From Proteiniphilum propionicum (GTDB lineage: Bacteria > Bacteroidota > Bacteroidia > Bacteroidales > Dysgonomonadaceae): a DNA stretch of 64,000 nucleotides. The notes beneath the pieces are model-generated. The model did no database searches. It saw nothing but the letters and a program-made list of their open reading frames with translations, and was not told the DNA's origin. Made by a program: the position numbers and the translations under genes. Below, piece by piece: positions 9,273-19,874 of this stretch. The DNA is taken from contig NZ_CP073586.1 of NCBI RefSeq assembly GCF_022267555.1, positions 2,719,501 to 2,783,500 on the forward strand, written 5' to 3'. Every line of letters begins with the position of its first letter. Position 1 is the stretch's first letter.

Positions 9273-10514
9273 TTATGATTCAGATTTCACTTTGACTGCC
9301 TCGGGTTTCATCTCTTTTTTCCCGGGTTCTTCAACTCGGGCAAGGCCGATGAACACGGCGGAGAGAAGCGTGAAGACATATGCCTGGATGAAGGCGACCA
9401 GCAACTCTACAAAATTGATGAAGACGGTAAAAAATACCGAAACGGCCGTCATGGATGCATTGATGGTTGTGCCGAGCTTTACCGTGATAAATATAAGTGT
9501 GGTAAGTCCCAGCACTATAGCATGCCCGGCCATGATATTGGCAAAAAGACGTATCATCAGCGCAAAGGGTTTGGTGAACAGTCCCACTATCTCAATAATT
9601 GGCATAAGCGGTATTGGCACCTTTAGCCATACTGGTACATCGGGCCAGAACACCTCCCTGTAGTACTCCTTTGTTCCTGTGAGATTCACCGCCAGGAAGG
9701 TGCCGGTGGCCAGTACCAGTGTGACCGCAATATTTCCCGTCACATTTGCTCCTCCCGGAAAGAAAGGAATGAGTCCCAGCAGGTTGTTGAAGAAGATAAA
9801 GAAAAAAACTGTCAGCAGGTAAGGGGCATACCGGTTATAGTCTTTCCCCACCGCCGGCTTAATTATCTCGTTGCAGATGGACAGGATAAACATCTCCATC
9901 ATCCCTGCAAATCCTTTTTGAGGCTTCATGGGATCTCTCCTGACAGCTCGGGATACGCTCATCATAAGTATGACAAGCAGCAGTGAGCTTATAATAAGAG
10001 ATGCCGCATTCCTTGTAAGAGAGAGGTCGAGGGGGCGCACCATGTTGCCCATGTTATCGTTTTCAACGATTTTCCCTTTGAACTTACCCTCCGAAGCTAT
10101 GTGAAACCGTTTGTATGAGGCGGTTCCATGCTGAAGTAGCGACGAAAAGAAAATATGCCACCCGCTGCTTTTGCTGTACAGGATGACCGGCAGCGGAATG
10201 GTTATATGCCGGTCGCCATTGCTGACTAACTGCCACTCGTATGAGTCGGCCAGATGATTGAGGATGAATTCCCGCACATTGAGTTCTCCGCTTGTTGAGG
10301 CACTATCGCCTGCTCCGCCATTCTCCCACTCGGCGGCTTTCCCTTTCTCCGCTACAGTAACGCCCGAAGAGGTACTTTCCTTCACCGCGGCGCTCCCTGT
10401 TGCCGGACCATTTTCCTTCACCGCATTATTACCCTTTGCTACTGCAGAGGATAGCATGAGAAAGATAATAATAAGAGCCGGTAGGATATATTGGATATTT
10501 ATCTTCGGTTTCAT
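9273..10514 (-). CDS. atpB: Fo ATP synthase a subunit with long N-terminal extension
   Basis: At 413 residues this is about 140 longer than typical AtpB. The extra part is N-terminal: a signal-like hydrophobic start (YILPALIIIFLMLSSAVAKG), a low-complexity Gly/Ala/Ser/Glu stretch and a folded-looking extracytoplasmic segment up to about residue 160. The canonical part follows, with the conserved arginine helix MIRLFANIMAGHAIVLG and the terminal FIQAYVFTLLSAVFIG. Long AtpB proteins of this kind are usual in Bacteroidota. The gene overlaps the upstream membrane-protein gene by four bases. Confidence 0.95.
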   Translation of the reverse strand: MKPKINIQYILPALIIIFLMLSSAVAKGNNAVKENGPATGSAAVKESTSSGVTVAEKGKAAEWENGGAGDSASTSGELNVREFILNHLADSYEWQLVSNGDRHITIPLPVILYSKSSGWHIFFSSLLQHGTASYKRFHIASEGKFKGKIVENDNMGNMVRPLDLSLTRNAASLIISSLLLVILMMSVSRAVRRDPMKPQKGFAGMMEMFILSICNEIIKPAVGKDYNRYAPYLLTVFFFIFFNNLLGLIPFFPGGANVTGNIAVTLVLATGTFLAVNLTGTKEYYREVFWPDVPVWLKVPIPLMPIIEIVGLFTKPFALMIRLFANIMAGHAIVLGLTTLIFITVKLGTTINASMTAVSVFFTVFINFVELLVAFIQAYVFTLLSAVFIGLARVEEPGKKEMKPEAVKVKSES

Positions 10515-10942
10515 TGATCGATTCGTTCTCTTGGTGGTTTTTTCTGATCTTTCTTATATTTGATATACTTCTCCATTCTCAGGTAGATGTAAGTCTCCCA
10601 GATCAGGTTGATAATATAAAAAAAGATGAATATAATAGCAAAATTGCGGATATTCTCCTTATGTACCATCCAGTAGATAAGAATTACAGCAAATGAGACG
10701 AATATCTTGATCATACGCATCAGCATGTACACATTTACAATGTTGGCAGGCTTGTCGAGCGGTGTTTTACTGAACCGGAGGATAAAGATGATCCCCAGAA
10801 GATAGAAAAATAGGGGAATGATAAAATAGCCCCTGACCATCATCACCGGAAAAAACAGCTTAATGATTATCCATATGCCGAACCCTGTGATGAGCAGCAT
10901 TGCTGTGTGGAAAATGAGAAAATATTTAGTCAGTTTTTGCAT
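10511..10942 (-). CDS. Small membrane protein in AtpI-like position of atp operon
   Basis: The 143-residue protein has about four predicted membrane segments and a basic C-terminus (YKKDQKKPPRER). It lies between atpC and atpB, the spot where Bacteroidota atp operons carry an unnamed AtpI/AtpZ-like protein. A role in c-ring assembly or ion supply is inferred from position only; I see no diagnostic motif. It overlaps atpB by four bases, which suggests coupled translation. Confidence 0.8.
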   Translation of the reverse strand: MQKLTKYFLIFHTAMLLITGFGIWIIIKLFFPVMMVRGYFIIPLFFYLLGIIFILRFSKTPLDKPANIVNVYMLMRMIKIFVSFAVILIYWMVHKENIRNFAIIFIFFYIINLIWETYIYLRMEKYIKYKKDQKKPPRERIDQ

Positions 10943-10954
10943 ATTCAGGAAAAT

Positions 10955-11202
10955 TTATTTTCCTTTTATCTTATCAATACATACGGTAATAACGTTATTG
11001 CTTACCTCTACAAAACCATCTACTACCTCCATGGCGCGATTGTGCCCTTCGGCAGTAAAGGAGAGCATACCCTTTGTGAGCGACGAAATAATGGGGGCGT
11101 GGTTCCTGAGCACCTGGAACGATCCCATTGTGCCGGGAAGGGTGACCGAATCGGCCTCGCCACTATAGAAAGTGCCATTGGGAGTTATAATTTCGAGCCT
11201 CA

Positions 11203-11203
<1 letters not shown>
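10955..11203 (-). CDS. atpC: F1 ATP synthase epsilon subunit, short form
   Basis: The 82-residue protein contains only the N-terminal beta-sandwich of epsilon (LEIITPNGTFYSGEADSVTLPGTMGSFQVLRNHAPIIS, quoted in outline). The C-terminal two-helix inhibitory domain of the usual 130-140 residue protein is absent. Short epsilons are common in Bacteroidota. Its ATG overlaps the atpD stop by one base (TAATG). Confidence 0.93.
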
Positions 11204-12792
<1,589 letters not shown>

Positions 12793-12876
12793 TTAAAGCA
12801 GGAACAGGCTAATTAAATATTATTAAGTAGTTACGGCTGTTAAAATCTGCAGGCTGGAGGTACTTTTCATGAGTAG

Positions 12877-12949
12877 AGCCACAAGCGAGACTTGAACTCG
12901 CGACCCACGCGTTACGAATGCGTTACTCTACCAACTGAGCTATTGTGGC
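12877..12949 (-). tRNA. tRNA-Thr(CGT)
   Basis: The 73-base minus-strand sequence folds as a cloverleaf: acceptor GCCACAA paired with TTGTGGC, D-stem GCTC/GAGT, anticodon loop TTCGTAA with anticodon CGT, T-arm GCGAG-TTCAAGT-CTCGC, and discriminator T. The anticodon reads ACG, hence threonine. One oddity is an A-C mismatch at the bottom of the anticodon stem (31-39). CCA is not encoded. Confidence 0.93.
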
Positions 12950-12963
12950 TTGATTTGAGAGTG

Positions 12964-12971
12964 CAAAAGTA
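12964..12971 (-). promoter_or_regulatory. -7 box of tRNA-Thr promoter
   Basis: On the minus strand TACTTTTG is a perfect TAnnTTTG box located 15 bases before the tRNA 5' end, a natural distance for a tRNA promoter. The -33 box is poor. Confidence 0.5.
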
Positions 12972-13026
12972 AAAAAAAATTATGATACGAGCTAACTCTT
13001 TTTCATTTTTTACTCTTTTTCAAAAG

Positions 13027-13056
13027 AAAACGGGTGGCAGTAACGCCACCCGTTTT
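13027..13056 (-). terminator. Rho-independent terminator after secDF
   Basis: A perfect 12-bp stem (AAAACGGGTGGC / GCCACCCGTTTT) with a six-base loop lies 30 bases after the secDF stop. On the minus strand it is followed by a T-rich tract. The A/T ends also make it plausible in the opposite direction. Confidence 0.85.
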
Positions 13057-13085
13057 ACAAAATGATTTTATGAACTCTTAATTTA

Positions 13086-16046
13086 TTAATTTTTTTTCTC
13101 TTCTGCCTTGACATGGCTTTTCAGCATAACCCTGTAAGCTACGGGAGAGGCAACGAAGAGACTGGTGACAGTACCTACAACCACTCCTATAAGCATTGCG
13201 AAGACGAAGCTTCTTACTGCATCGCCTCCGAAGAACAAGATACAGATGATTACGAGGATGGTACTCAAGCCCGTGTTGATGGTACGTGCCAGTGTAGCGT
13301 TCATTGAGTCGTTGAACAGATCTAACAGTCCACGCTTGGGATAGAGATGCATATATTCACGCACACGGTCGAACACCACCACCTTGTCGTTGATAGAGTA
13401 ACCCACAATGGTAAGGATAGCCGCCACGAAGGTCTGATCGAGCTCCATGGAGAAGGGCATTATCTTCCATAGGAGCGAATAAAGGCCTATAACCGAGAAG
13501 GCATCGATAGCAAGTGCCGCAACTGTACCAAGGGAGAATCCCATGTTGCGGAAACGAAACAGGATATAGAGCCCCATGCATATGAGCGCTATGAAGAGTG
13601 CCAGGAAGGCATTTTTTATCATATCTTCGGCAATGCTCGGACCCACCTTCTGAGAACTCTGAATATGATCGTCGATACTCTTGCCGGGAGTCATGAATTC
13701 ATTAAGCCCTTCGGCTAATAGCCCGCGCAGCTCTTCCTCAACGGTTGATCCATCGGAGTCTATCATATAGTTGGTGGAGATACGCACCTGGTTGCTGGAA
13801 CCAATGGTTATTACACGAACGGACTCGCCGAAGTAGGGTGTAAGTGCATCCTGCACCTCGCCCGTGCGGACAGGCTGGTCGAATCGAACAATATAGTTGC
13901 GCCCTCCGGTAAAGTCGATACCCACATTCATCTTCAGGGTGAAGAATGAGATGATGCTGACAGCAACAAATGCACCTATTATAATAAGTATAAGCTTACT
14001 GTTGCGTATAAAGTTGAAATTGTACTCCTTGAAGATTGCTTTCGAAAATAGAGTATTAAAAGTAAGATTCTGCCATTTGCCTTTGCCTAAGCGGGTTTCG
14101 TACACCATTCGGGTGAGGAATACTGCTGTGAGGAAAGAGGCGGTTATACCTATAATAAGGGTTATGGCAAATCCTCTGATGGCACCAACGCCGAATATTG
14201 CAAGTATGATACCGGTGATGATGGTTGTCAGGTTAGAGTCGAGGATGGCCGAGAAAGCATTCTTGTAACCATCTTCAAGTGCCCTCCGGAGTGTTTTCCC
14301 CGCTGCCATCTCCTCCTTTATGCGCTCGTTGATTAGCACGTTGGCATCGACTGCCATGGCGAGGGAGAGGATCATACCGGCAATACCTGGCAGTGTGAGT
14401 ACCGCCTGGAATGCAGCAAGTGCCCCAAGAGTAAAGAAGAAGTTAAGGAGCAGTGCACTGTTTATTACAGTGCCGGGGATAAATCCGTATAGTAAGCAGG
14501 TGAAGAGAAACAGTACGGCAAGTGCGATGATAAACGACACCAGCCCATCGCGGATAGCTTCCTGTCCGAGAGAAGGGCCAACAACATCTTCCTGTACTAT
14601 GCGTACTCCTGCCTGCATCTTGCCCGATTTGAGCACGTTCTCAAGGTCCTGGGCCTCCTGAGGAGTGAAGTTCCCGGTGATTGATGAACGCCCTCCGTCG
14701 ATACGGCTGTTAACAGTTGGCGCAGAATATACAAAACCATCAAGTACGATAGCGATGGATTTGCCGATTTCGGCTCCGGTGATGGTGGACCAGCGGCTGG
14801 CTCCGGCGGAGTTCATGCTCATGCTCACCTCCCAGGCAGAACCATGCTGGCCCTGGTCGGCGCGGGCATTGGTTACCACGTCGCCTTCAAGCGCGGGGCC
14901 TCGTTTACTGCCATCACCTTTAAGAGCGAACAGCTGGAAATAGGTCTCACGCTGATCGATGGGCTTGAAACCCCATTTGAATTTTACATCGGCGGGGAAT
15001 ATATCTTTGTAGCGCGTTAGTAGGAAGTTGACCTCTGCGGTGTCGAGCTTTGAAACGCTTCCGACTATAGGCCCTGAAGCACCGCTCATGGCGAAGTAGG
15101 GCTCATTGAAGTACTCTATGAAGCTTTTGTTTATGACTATCTCTTCACCTTCGCCCGTCACCTCGGCAAGAAGTGAATCGGTAAGGGCAAATGAGACTTC
15201 GGCTGCTTCTTCTGCCTTGGCTGCAACGGTATCACCGGGTGCTGTTTCGCTGCCGTCACCGTCTGCTTTTGCCGAACGCTTTGCTGCGGCATACTCGCCC
15301 GACCTGGCGTTCATCTCGTTGAAATAGGAGCCTAGCTCGTTAACGTTGTAGGTCTTCCAAAATTCGAGGTTGGCACTACCCTGCAGCAGGTTGCGCACAC
15401 GTTCCGGCTCCGTAATTCCGGGAAGTTCCACAAGAATTCTTTCGGCACGGTCTAACCGCTGTATGTTTGGTGCAACCACCCCGAAACGGTCGATACGCGT
15501 AGCAAGCACGTTGAAAGAGTTATTGGCAACGCTGACAAGCTCCTTGCGTAGTTCCGATATCACCTGGTCGTTTGTGGCAGAGGGGCTTACCCTGTCACCC
15601 ATGGTGATGCTGTAGATATTGGCCAGCTTGCCGTCAGGTGCTATCCTTTCGTAATTCTGACGGAACAGTGAGATGAAGTCTGAAGAGCTGCCGCGCCTGT
15701 TTTGCACAATAGTCTCTTTCAGTGCCTGATTAAACAGGGGGTCATCGGTGTTTGCCAGCGAAGAGAGCACTTGTGCTGCATCGATCTCGAGAACAACGTT
15801 CATCCCTCCCTTGAGGTCGAGTCCCAGTCCGATCTCTTTTTCACGAACCTGTTTGAGTGTGTAGTTTAGGTAAACCTTTTCGGTGGATAATGAATCAAGA
15901 TACTGACTCTTGAGGGCTAAGTTTCCATTGGCGTATTGATCCGCTTTCTTGCTGTACTGCCTTCCCACCAGGGTGAAGGAGAGATAGAACAGACAGATAG
16001 CAGTAAGGATAATACTGAAAACTTTAATAAATCCTTTGTTTTGCAT
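13086..16046 (-). CDS. secDF: Protein translocase subunit SecDF (fused)
   Basis: The 986-residue protein fuses SecD and SecF. The SecD half begins with one membrane helix and the conserved GLDLKGGMNVVLEID (about residue 73), a large periplasmic P1 region, and the five-helix block with MAVDANVLINERIKEE near residue 600. The SecF half begins near 685 with MNVGIDFTGGRNYIVRF and ends with the SINDKVVVFDRVRE helix block. SecDF uses the proton gradient to pull secreted proteins through SecYEG. A linker insertion rich in Ala/Glu/Lys lies near 250-275. It is apparently transcribed alone, with its own terminator. Confidence 0.96.
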   Translation of the reverse strand: MQNKGFIKVFSIILTAICLFYLSFTLVGRQYSKKADQYANGNLALKSQYLDSLSTEKVYLNYTLKQVREKEIGLGLDLKGGMNVVLEIDAAQVLSSLANTDDPLFNQALKETIVQNRRGSSSDFISLFRQNYERIAPDGKLANIYSITMGDRVSPSATNDQVISELRKELVSVANNSFNVLATRIDRFGVVAPNIQRLDRAERILVELPGITEPERVRNLLQGSANLEFWKTYNVNELGSYFNEMNARSGEYAAAKRSAKADGDGSETAPGDTVAAKAEEAAEVSFALTDSLLAEVTGEGEEIVINKSFIEYFNEPYFAMSGASGPIVGSVSKLDTAEVNFLLTRYKDIFPADVKFKWGFKPIDQRETYFQLFALKGDGSKRGPALEGDVVTNARADQGQHGSAWEVSMSMNSAGASRWSTITGAEIGKSIAIVLDGFVYSAPTVNSRIDGGRSSITGNFTPQEAQDLENVLKSGKMQAGVRIVQEDVVGPSLGQEAIRDGLVSFIIALAVLFLFTCLLYGFIPGTVINSALLLNFFFTLGALAAFQAVLTLPGIAGMILSLAMAVDANVLINERIKEEMAAGKTLRRALEDGYKNAFSAILDSNLTTIITGIILAIFGVGAIRGFAITLIIGITASFLTAVFLTRMVYETRLGKGKWQNLTFNTLFSKAIFKEYNFNFIRNSKLILIIIGAFVAVSIISFFTLKMNVGIDFTGGRNYIVRFDQPVRTGEVQDALTPYFGESVRVITIGSSNQVRISTNYMIDSDGSTVEEELRGLLAEGLNEFMTPGKSIDDHIQSSQKVGPSIAEDMIKNAFLALFIALICMGLYILFRFRNMGFSLGTVAALAIDAFSVIGLYSLLWKIMPFSMELDQTFVAAILTIVGYSINDKVVVFDRVREYMHLYPKRGLLDLFNDSMNATLARTINTGLSTILVIICILFFGGDAVRSFVFAMLIGVVVGTVTSLFVASPVAYRVMLKSHVKAEEKKN

Positions 16047-16150
16047 TTCAATATTACTTTTTGTTTACAATTTGTTATTTTGCAGGCTGGTAACCGTTAT
16101 TCACGAGTTAAAAATAGAGGCATAATACGAGCTTCCTTGTTTTAAGCGTG

Positions 16151-16158
16151 CAAATATA
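16151..16158 (-). promoter_or_regulatory. -7 box of secDF promoter
   Basis: TATATTTG on the minus strand fits TAnnTTTG and lies about 105 bases upstream of secDF, after the dcp stem-loop. Confidence 0.45.
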
Positions 16159-16186
16159 CGTTTTTTTTATCTTTTTAAGAACAATA

Positions 16187-16220
16187 TCACCGGATTATTT
16201 TCAATGAACTAATCCGGTGA
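16187..16220 (-). terminator. Stem-loop terminator after M3 peptidase gene
   Basis: An 11-bp perfect inverted repeat (TCACCGGATTA / TAATCCGGTGA) with a 12-base loop lies 27 bases after the peptidase stop. The T-rich tract is not immediate, so this is a good hairpin but a less typical terminator. Confidence 0.6.
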
Positions 16221-16246
16221 CATGGATATTTGTTGGTGAGTAATTA

Positions 16247-18367
16247 TTACTCTACAAATCCCCTGTTTTTGAGCAGATAGACTGGATTGGGTTCAGCGCC
16301 GCGGTATTTTTTGTATAGCACCATCGGATCATCGGAGTTACCTTTTGACAACACATTTTCGCGGAATGAGGTAGCTGTTGCCTTGTCGAAAACACCTTTC
16401 TCTACGAACGGCTGGAATGCATCGGCATCAAGCACTTCTGCCCATAGATAAGCGTAGTACCCTGCTGAGTAGCCACCGCTGAAGATATGAGAGAAATAAG
16501 TGCTGCGGTAGCGCGGGATAATCTCTTTGATAAGCCCGATCTTCTCCATCGATTTTGTTTCAAAGCTGCGCACATCGAACTCCCTCTTTTCGCTTTGAGT
16601 GTGGTAATCCATATCGAGCAGAGCTGCAGCAACAAACTCGGTTGTTATGAAACCCATGTTGAATTTTGAAGCGGCGTCGATCCTGGCAATCAGCTCATCG
16701 GGAATCACCTCGCCTGTCTGATAATGCCTGGCATATAGTTTGAGTACTTCGGGATGGAATGCCCAGTGCTCCATGATCTGTGAAGGGAGCTCTACGAAGT
16801 CGCGAGGAACGCTGGTACCCGAAACCCCGGCATAGGTTACGTTGGATAGCATGCCATGAAGTGCGTGGCCAAATTCATGGAAAAGTGTCTCCACCTCGTC
16901 GAGTGTAAGCAGCGAAGGTGTTGATTCTGTGGGGCGTGTAAAGTTGCCCACGTTATAAACTAAAGGCCTTATGTTTTTTCCGTCGAGCACCTGTTGACCG
17001 CGGAAGCTGCTCATCCATGCGCCGGCATTCTTGCCTGCACGCGGGAAATAGTCGGTATAGAAAACCGAAACGTGTGATCCGTCGGCATCGAGCACCTCAT
17101 ACGCTTCCACCTCGGGGTTATATACGGGGACATTTTCCAGCTTTCTAAAACTCAGCCCGTAGAGCCTGTTGGCTACTTCAAACACCCCTTCACGTACGTT
17201 TTCCATCTTGAAGTAGGGCTTGATCTCCTCTTCGTTAAGTGAATATTTCTGCTGGCGCAGTTTTTCGGTGTAGTACCACCAGTCCCACGACTCCAGCTTA
17301 AAGTTTCCGCCTTCTGCATCAATGAGTGCCTGCAGCTCTGCAGCCTCTTTCTTTGCTTGCGGAAGTGCGTAGTCCCACACTTCGTTAAGCAGCTTGTAAA
17401 CATTAGCCGGAGTTTTAGCCATGTTCTCCTCCAGAATAAAATCGGCATGTGTTTTGTAACCAAGCATTTGTGCTTTCTCGATGCGTAGGTTGACAATATC
17501 GTTGATGATCCTTTTGTTGTCGTTCTCATTATCGTTGTCGCCACGGTTATACATGGCTTTATAAAGCTTCTCGCGCAGATCGCGTTTCTCTGAATATTGC
17601 AAAAAAGGCAGCCAGCTGGGTTTCTGCAGCCCGAAGGCCCATTTCCCCTCTTCACCTGCAGCCTTGGCTGCTTCGGCCGCAGCGGCAATCACTCCTTCGG
17701 GAAGGCCTGCAAGATCATCCTTGTTGTCGATAACAAGCTTAAAATTGTTTGTCTCGTTAAGCAGGTTATTCCCGAAATTAAGTGTAAGTGCAGAGAGCTC
17801 TTTGTTGATCTCCCGCAGCCTTGTCTTTTCGGCTTCACCCAGCATGATGCCGGAGCGTACGAAATCTTTGTAATAGTTATCTAATAACCGGTACTGTTCG
17901 GTAGTGAGGTTCATGCCTGTTGTATCGTCGTGAAGCGTTTTTATACGGTCGAAAAGCTTTCCGTTCAGGTAGATATTGTCGTTATGCTCTGACAGAAGAG
18001 GAGAAAGCTCTTCAGCCAGCGCCTGAATGGAATCGTTTGTTTCGGCGCTTTTTAATCCGTAGAACAGTCGAGAGACGCGTGTCAGCATTTTTCCGCTGTT
18101 GTCTAATGCTGCGATGGTGTTTTCAAAAGTGGGCGCCTCCTGGTTACCGGCGATGGCGTCAATCTCTCCGGATTGCTCTTCCATCCCTTTAAGAAAGGCC
18201 GGTTTGTAATCACTAAAAGTAATCTTATCGAACGGAGGCATACCGAACTGTGTGTCATATTCGGTAAAGAAAATGCTTCCGGCTTCACCTGAGCTTTTGC
18301 TGCTCTTGGTGTTGGTGCAGGAAAGTAGTGTCATAAATGCTAATGAAATGAATAATAACTTTTTCAT
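16247..18367 (-). CDS. dcp: M3-family zinc peptidase, peptidyl-dipeptidase Dcp-like lipoprotein
   Basis: The 706-residue protein belongs to the M3 (thimet/Dcp) family: the zinc site HEFGHALHG begins at residue 497, the family length is about 680-710, and the upstream SFRGQQVLDGKNIRPLVYNVGNF block is typical. It starts with a lipoprotein signal ending LLSC, so it is predicted to be anchored in the cell envelope. Dcp enzymes remove C-terminal dipeptides from small peptides. It is a monocistronic gene with its own stem-loop. Confidence 0.93.
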   Translation of the reverse strand: MKKLLFISLAFMTLLSCTNTKSSKSSGEAGSIFFTEYDTQFGMPPFDKITFSDYKPAFLKGMEEQSGEIDAIAGNQEAPTFENTIAALDNSGKMLTRVSRLFYGLKSAETNDSIQALAEELSPLLSEHNDNIYLNGKLFDRIKTLHDDTTGMNLTTEQYRLLDNYYKDFVRSGIMLGEAEKTRLREINKELSALTLNFGNNLLNETNNFKLVIDNKDDLAGLPEGVIAAAAEAAKAAGEEGKWAFGLQKPSWLPFLQYSEKRDLREKLYKAMYNRGDNDNENDNKRIINDIVNLRIEKAQMLGYKTHADFILEENMAKTPANVYKLLNEVWDYALPQAKKEAAELQALIDAEGGNFKLESWDWWYYTEKLRQQKYSLNEEEIKPYFKMENVREGVFEVANRLYGLSFRKLENVPVYNPEVEAYEVLDADGSHVSVFYTDYFPRAGKNAGAWMSSFRGQQVLDGKNIRPLVYNVGNFTRPTESTPSLLTLDEVETLFHEFGHALHGMLSNVTYAGVSGTSVPRDFVELPSQIMEHWAFHPEVLKLYARHYQTGEVIPDELIARIDAASKFNMGFITTEFVAAALLDMDYHTQSEKREFDVRSFETKSMEKIGLIKEIIPRYRSTYFSHIFSGGYSAGYYAYLWAEVLDADAFQPFVEKGVFDKATATSFRENVLSKGNSDDPMVLYKKYRGAEPNPVYLLKNRGFVE

Positions 18368-18434
18368 TCGAGTACTAATTATTTATAAATTAAACGATTG
18401 GGAATTTCTATCGGTCGATTTTCTTAAATAACAA

Positions 18435-18442
18435 CAAAGATA
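18435..18442 (-). promoter_or_regulatory. -7 box of dcp promoter
   Basis: TATCTTTG on the minus strand matches TAnnTTTG about 68 bases upstream of dcp; a TTTC at -33 spacing of 20 is a weak partner. Confidence 0.45.
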
Positions 18443-18609
18443 CGTTTTTTTGCTAAAATAATGAAATTCATTCATTGATTGTTTTTTATTCGATATATAA
18501 TATAAAAAACGGTGATACCGTAGCCCGATGTGGAGGGTATATTCCTTATCGGGTCGGCCGTCGTAGTTGGTGCTGTTTTTTTATTTTATTTTTATAACAA
18601 ATAAATTGC

Positions 18610-18617
18610 TACCTTTG
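18610..18617 (+). promoter_or_regulatory. -7 box of the nuo operon promoter
   Basis: TACCTTTG fits TAnnTTTG exactly. It follows a T-rich tract and would start transcription near 18,624, giving a leader of about 130 bases before nuoA. Confidence 0.5.
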
Positions 18618-18757
18618 CCACGTTTTAGGAAATATCCTTTTTTTATTCTGTAAAGCTTCAACGACATGTTTCAGGAAGGTGCCTTCATGTGACATCGTTA
18701 TGAAAAAATGCCTGCAATAGAAGCTGTACATAATCGTAATAATTCAATACAATATTT

Positions 18758-19111
18758 ATGGATAACTTATCACTATTCGTAGTGATCTTTCTTACCGGAG
18801 TCACACTGGTAGCAGCCAGCATTACTATTGCCCGGCTGCTCTGCCCAAGCTCTGTCAATTTTCAGAAGGGCGAGCCTTATGAGTGCGGATTACCTACGCA
18901 TGGTACATCATGGATGCAGTTCAGGGTGGGATACTACCTCTATGCTATTCTTTTTCTGATGTTCGATGTGGAGACAATATTCCTTCTTCCGTGGTCGACG
19001 GTAGTCAGGGAATTAGGGGTGCCCGGCCTGGTTAATATTCTTTTATTTATCGTGATATTAGGACTGGGCCTTGCCTACGCCTGGAGAAAGGGGGTGCTGA
19101 AATGGAACTGA
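18758..19111 (+). CDS. nuoA: NADH-quinone oxidoreductase subunit A
   Basis: The 117-residue protein has three membrane helices and the NuoA loop motif YECGLP with its conserved Cys, followed by [18 protein letters not shown]. It is a small membrane subunit at the junction of the two arms of complex I. It overlaps nuoB by 10 bases and opens the operon. Confidence 0.95.
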   Translation: MDNLSLFVVIFLTGVTLVAASITIARLLCPSSVNFQKGEPYECGLPTHGTSWMQFRVGYYLYAILFLMFDVETIFLLPWSTVVRELGVPGLVNILLFIVILGLGLAYAWRKGVLKWN

Positions 19112-19770
19112 AAGATATAAAGATCAAGGACTTTCCTTCAGGCGAGTTCAAGGATAATGAGACACTGCAGGTATATATTGACCGGCTGAATGAGGCTAAT
19201 GTAAATGTGGTGACAGGCAAGCTTGACGAGATGGTCAACTGGGGGAGGAGCAACTCGCTCTGGCCTCTTGTTTTTGCCACAAGTTGCTGCGGCATTGAGT
19301 TTATGGCTGCCGCTGCTGCTCATTACGACCTGGCACGCTTTGGCATGGAGGTGACGCGCAACAGTCCCCGCCAGGCTGATCTGATGATTGTTGCGGGGAC
19401 AATAGTGAATAAGATGGCGCCACTGCTGCGGCGTGTATATGACCAGATGGCCGAACCGAAGTATGTTGTAGCCATGGGATCGTGCGCCATCTCGGGAGGC
19501 CCTTTTGTGAACTCCTATAATGTTGTGAACGGCGCAGACAAGGTTATTCCGGTGGATGTCTATATCCCCGGCTGCCCTCCACGTCCCGAGTCGCTTTTCT
19601 ACGGGCTGCTCCAGCTGCAGCGCAAGGTGAAGGTTGAGAGGTTCTTCGGCAACAAACGTATCGTCCGTCCCTATAACCCCGATATGCTGAGGGACCCGGA
19701 AACGGGTGAGGCCATAGACCCGGGGAATGAATTTGAAGCCTGTCCCGGTGAAATTGGTGAATGCAGGTAG
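19102..19770 (+). CDS. nuoB: NADH-quinone oxidoreductase subunit B
   Basis: The 222-residue subunit binds cluster N2, the last iron-sulfur centre before quinone. All four ligands are visible: the tandem C62-C63 (TSCCGIEF), C128 (GSCAISGG) and C158 (PGCPPRPE). The C-terminal 50 residues extend past the usual core. ATG at 19102 lies inside the nuoA end. Confidence 0.96.
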   Translation: MELKDIKIKDFPSGEFKDNETLQVYIDRLNEANVNVVTGKLDEMVNWGRSNSLWPLVFATSCCGIEFMAAAAAHYDLARFGMEVTRNSPRQADLMIVAGTIVNKMAPLLRRVYDQMAEPKYVVAMGSCAISGGPFVNSYNVVNGADKVIPVDVYIPGCPPRPESLFYGLLQLQRKVKVERFFGNKRIVRPYNPDMLRDPETGEAIDPGNEFEACPGEIGECR

Positions 19771-19874
19771 CTGGACATTGCCTGTCGATCACCGCAAATT
19801 ACCCACTGAACTTTATTAGCTGTGTATGCATTGATTTATTTTTTCTGAAGTTCAATAACCAAGATGCTTGTTTT

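Larger units (their letters stand above)
18368..18757. other. Divergent intergenic region between dcp and nuoA
   Basis: This 390-base stretch holds no gene that I can support. It is AT-rich and contains outward-facing promoter boxes for dcp (left) and the nuo operon (right), with a leader of about 130 bases before nuoA. Confidence 0.6.

Noticed and set aside
18368-18757. Riboswitch in the nuo leader
   Set aside because: The leader of about 130 bases shows no conserved aptamer pattern that I recognise.
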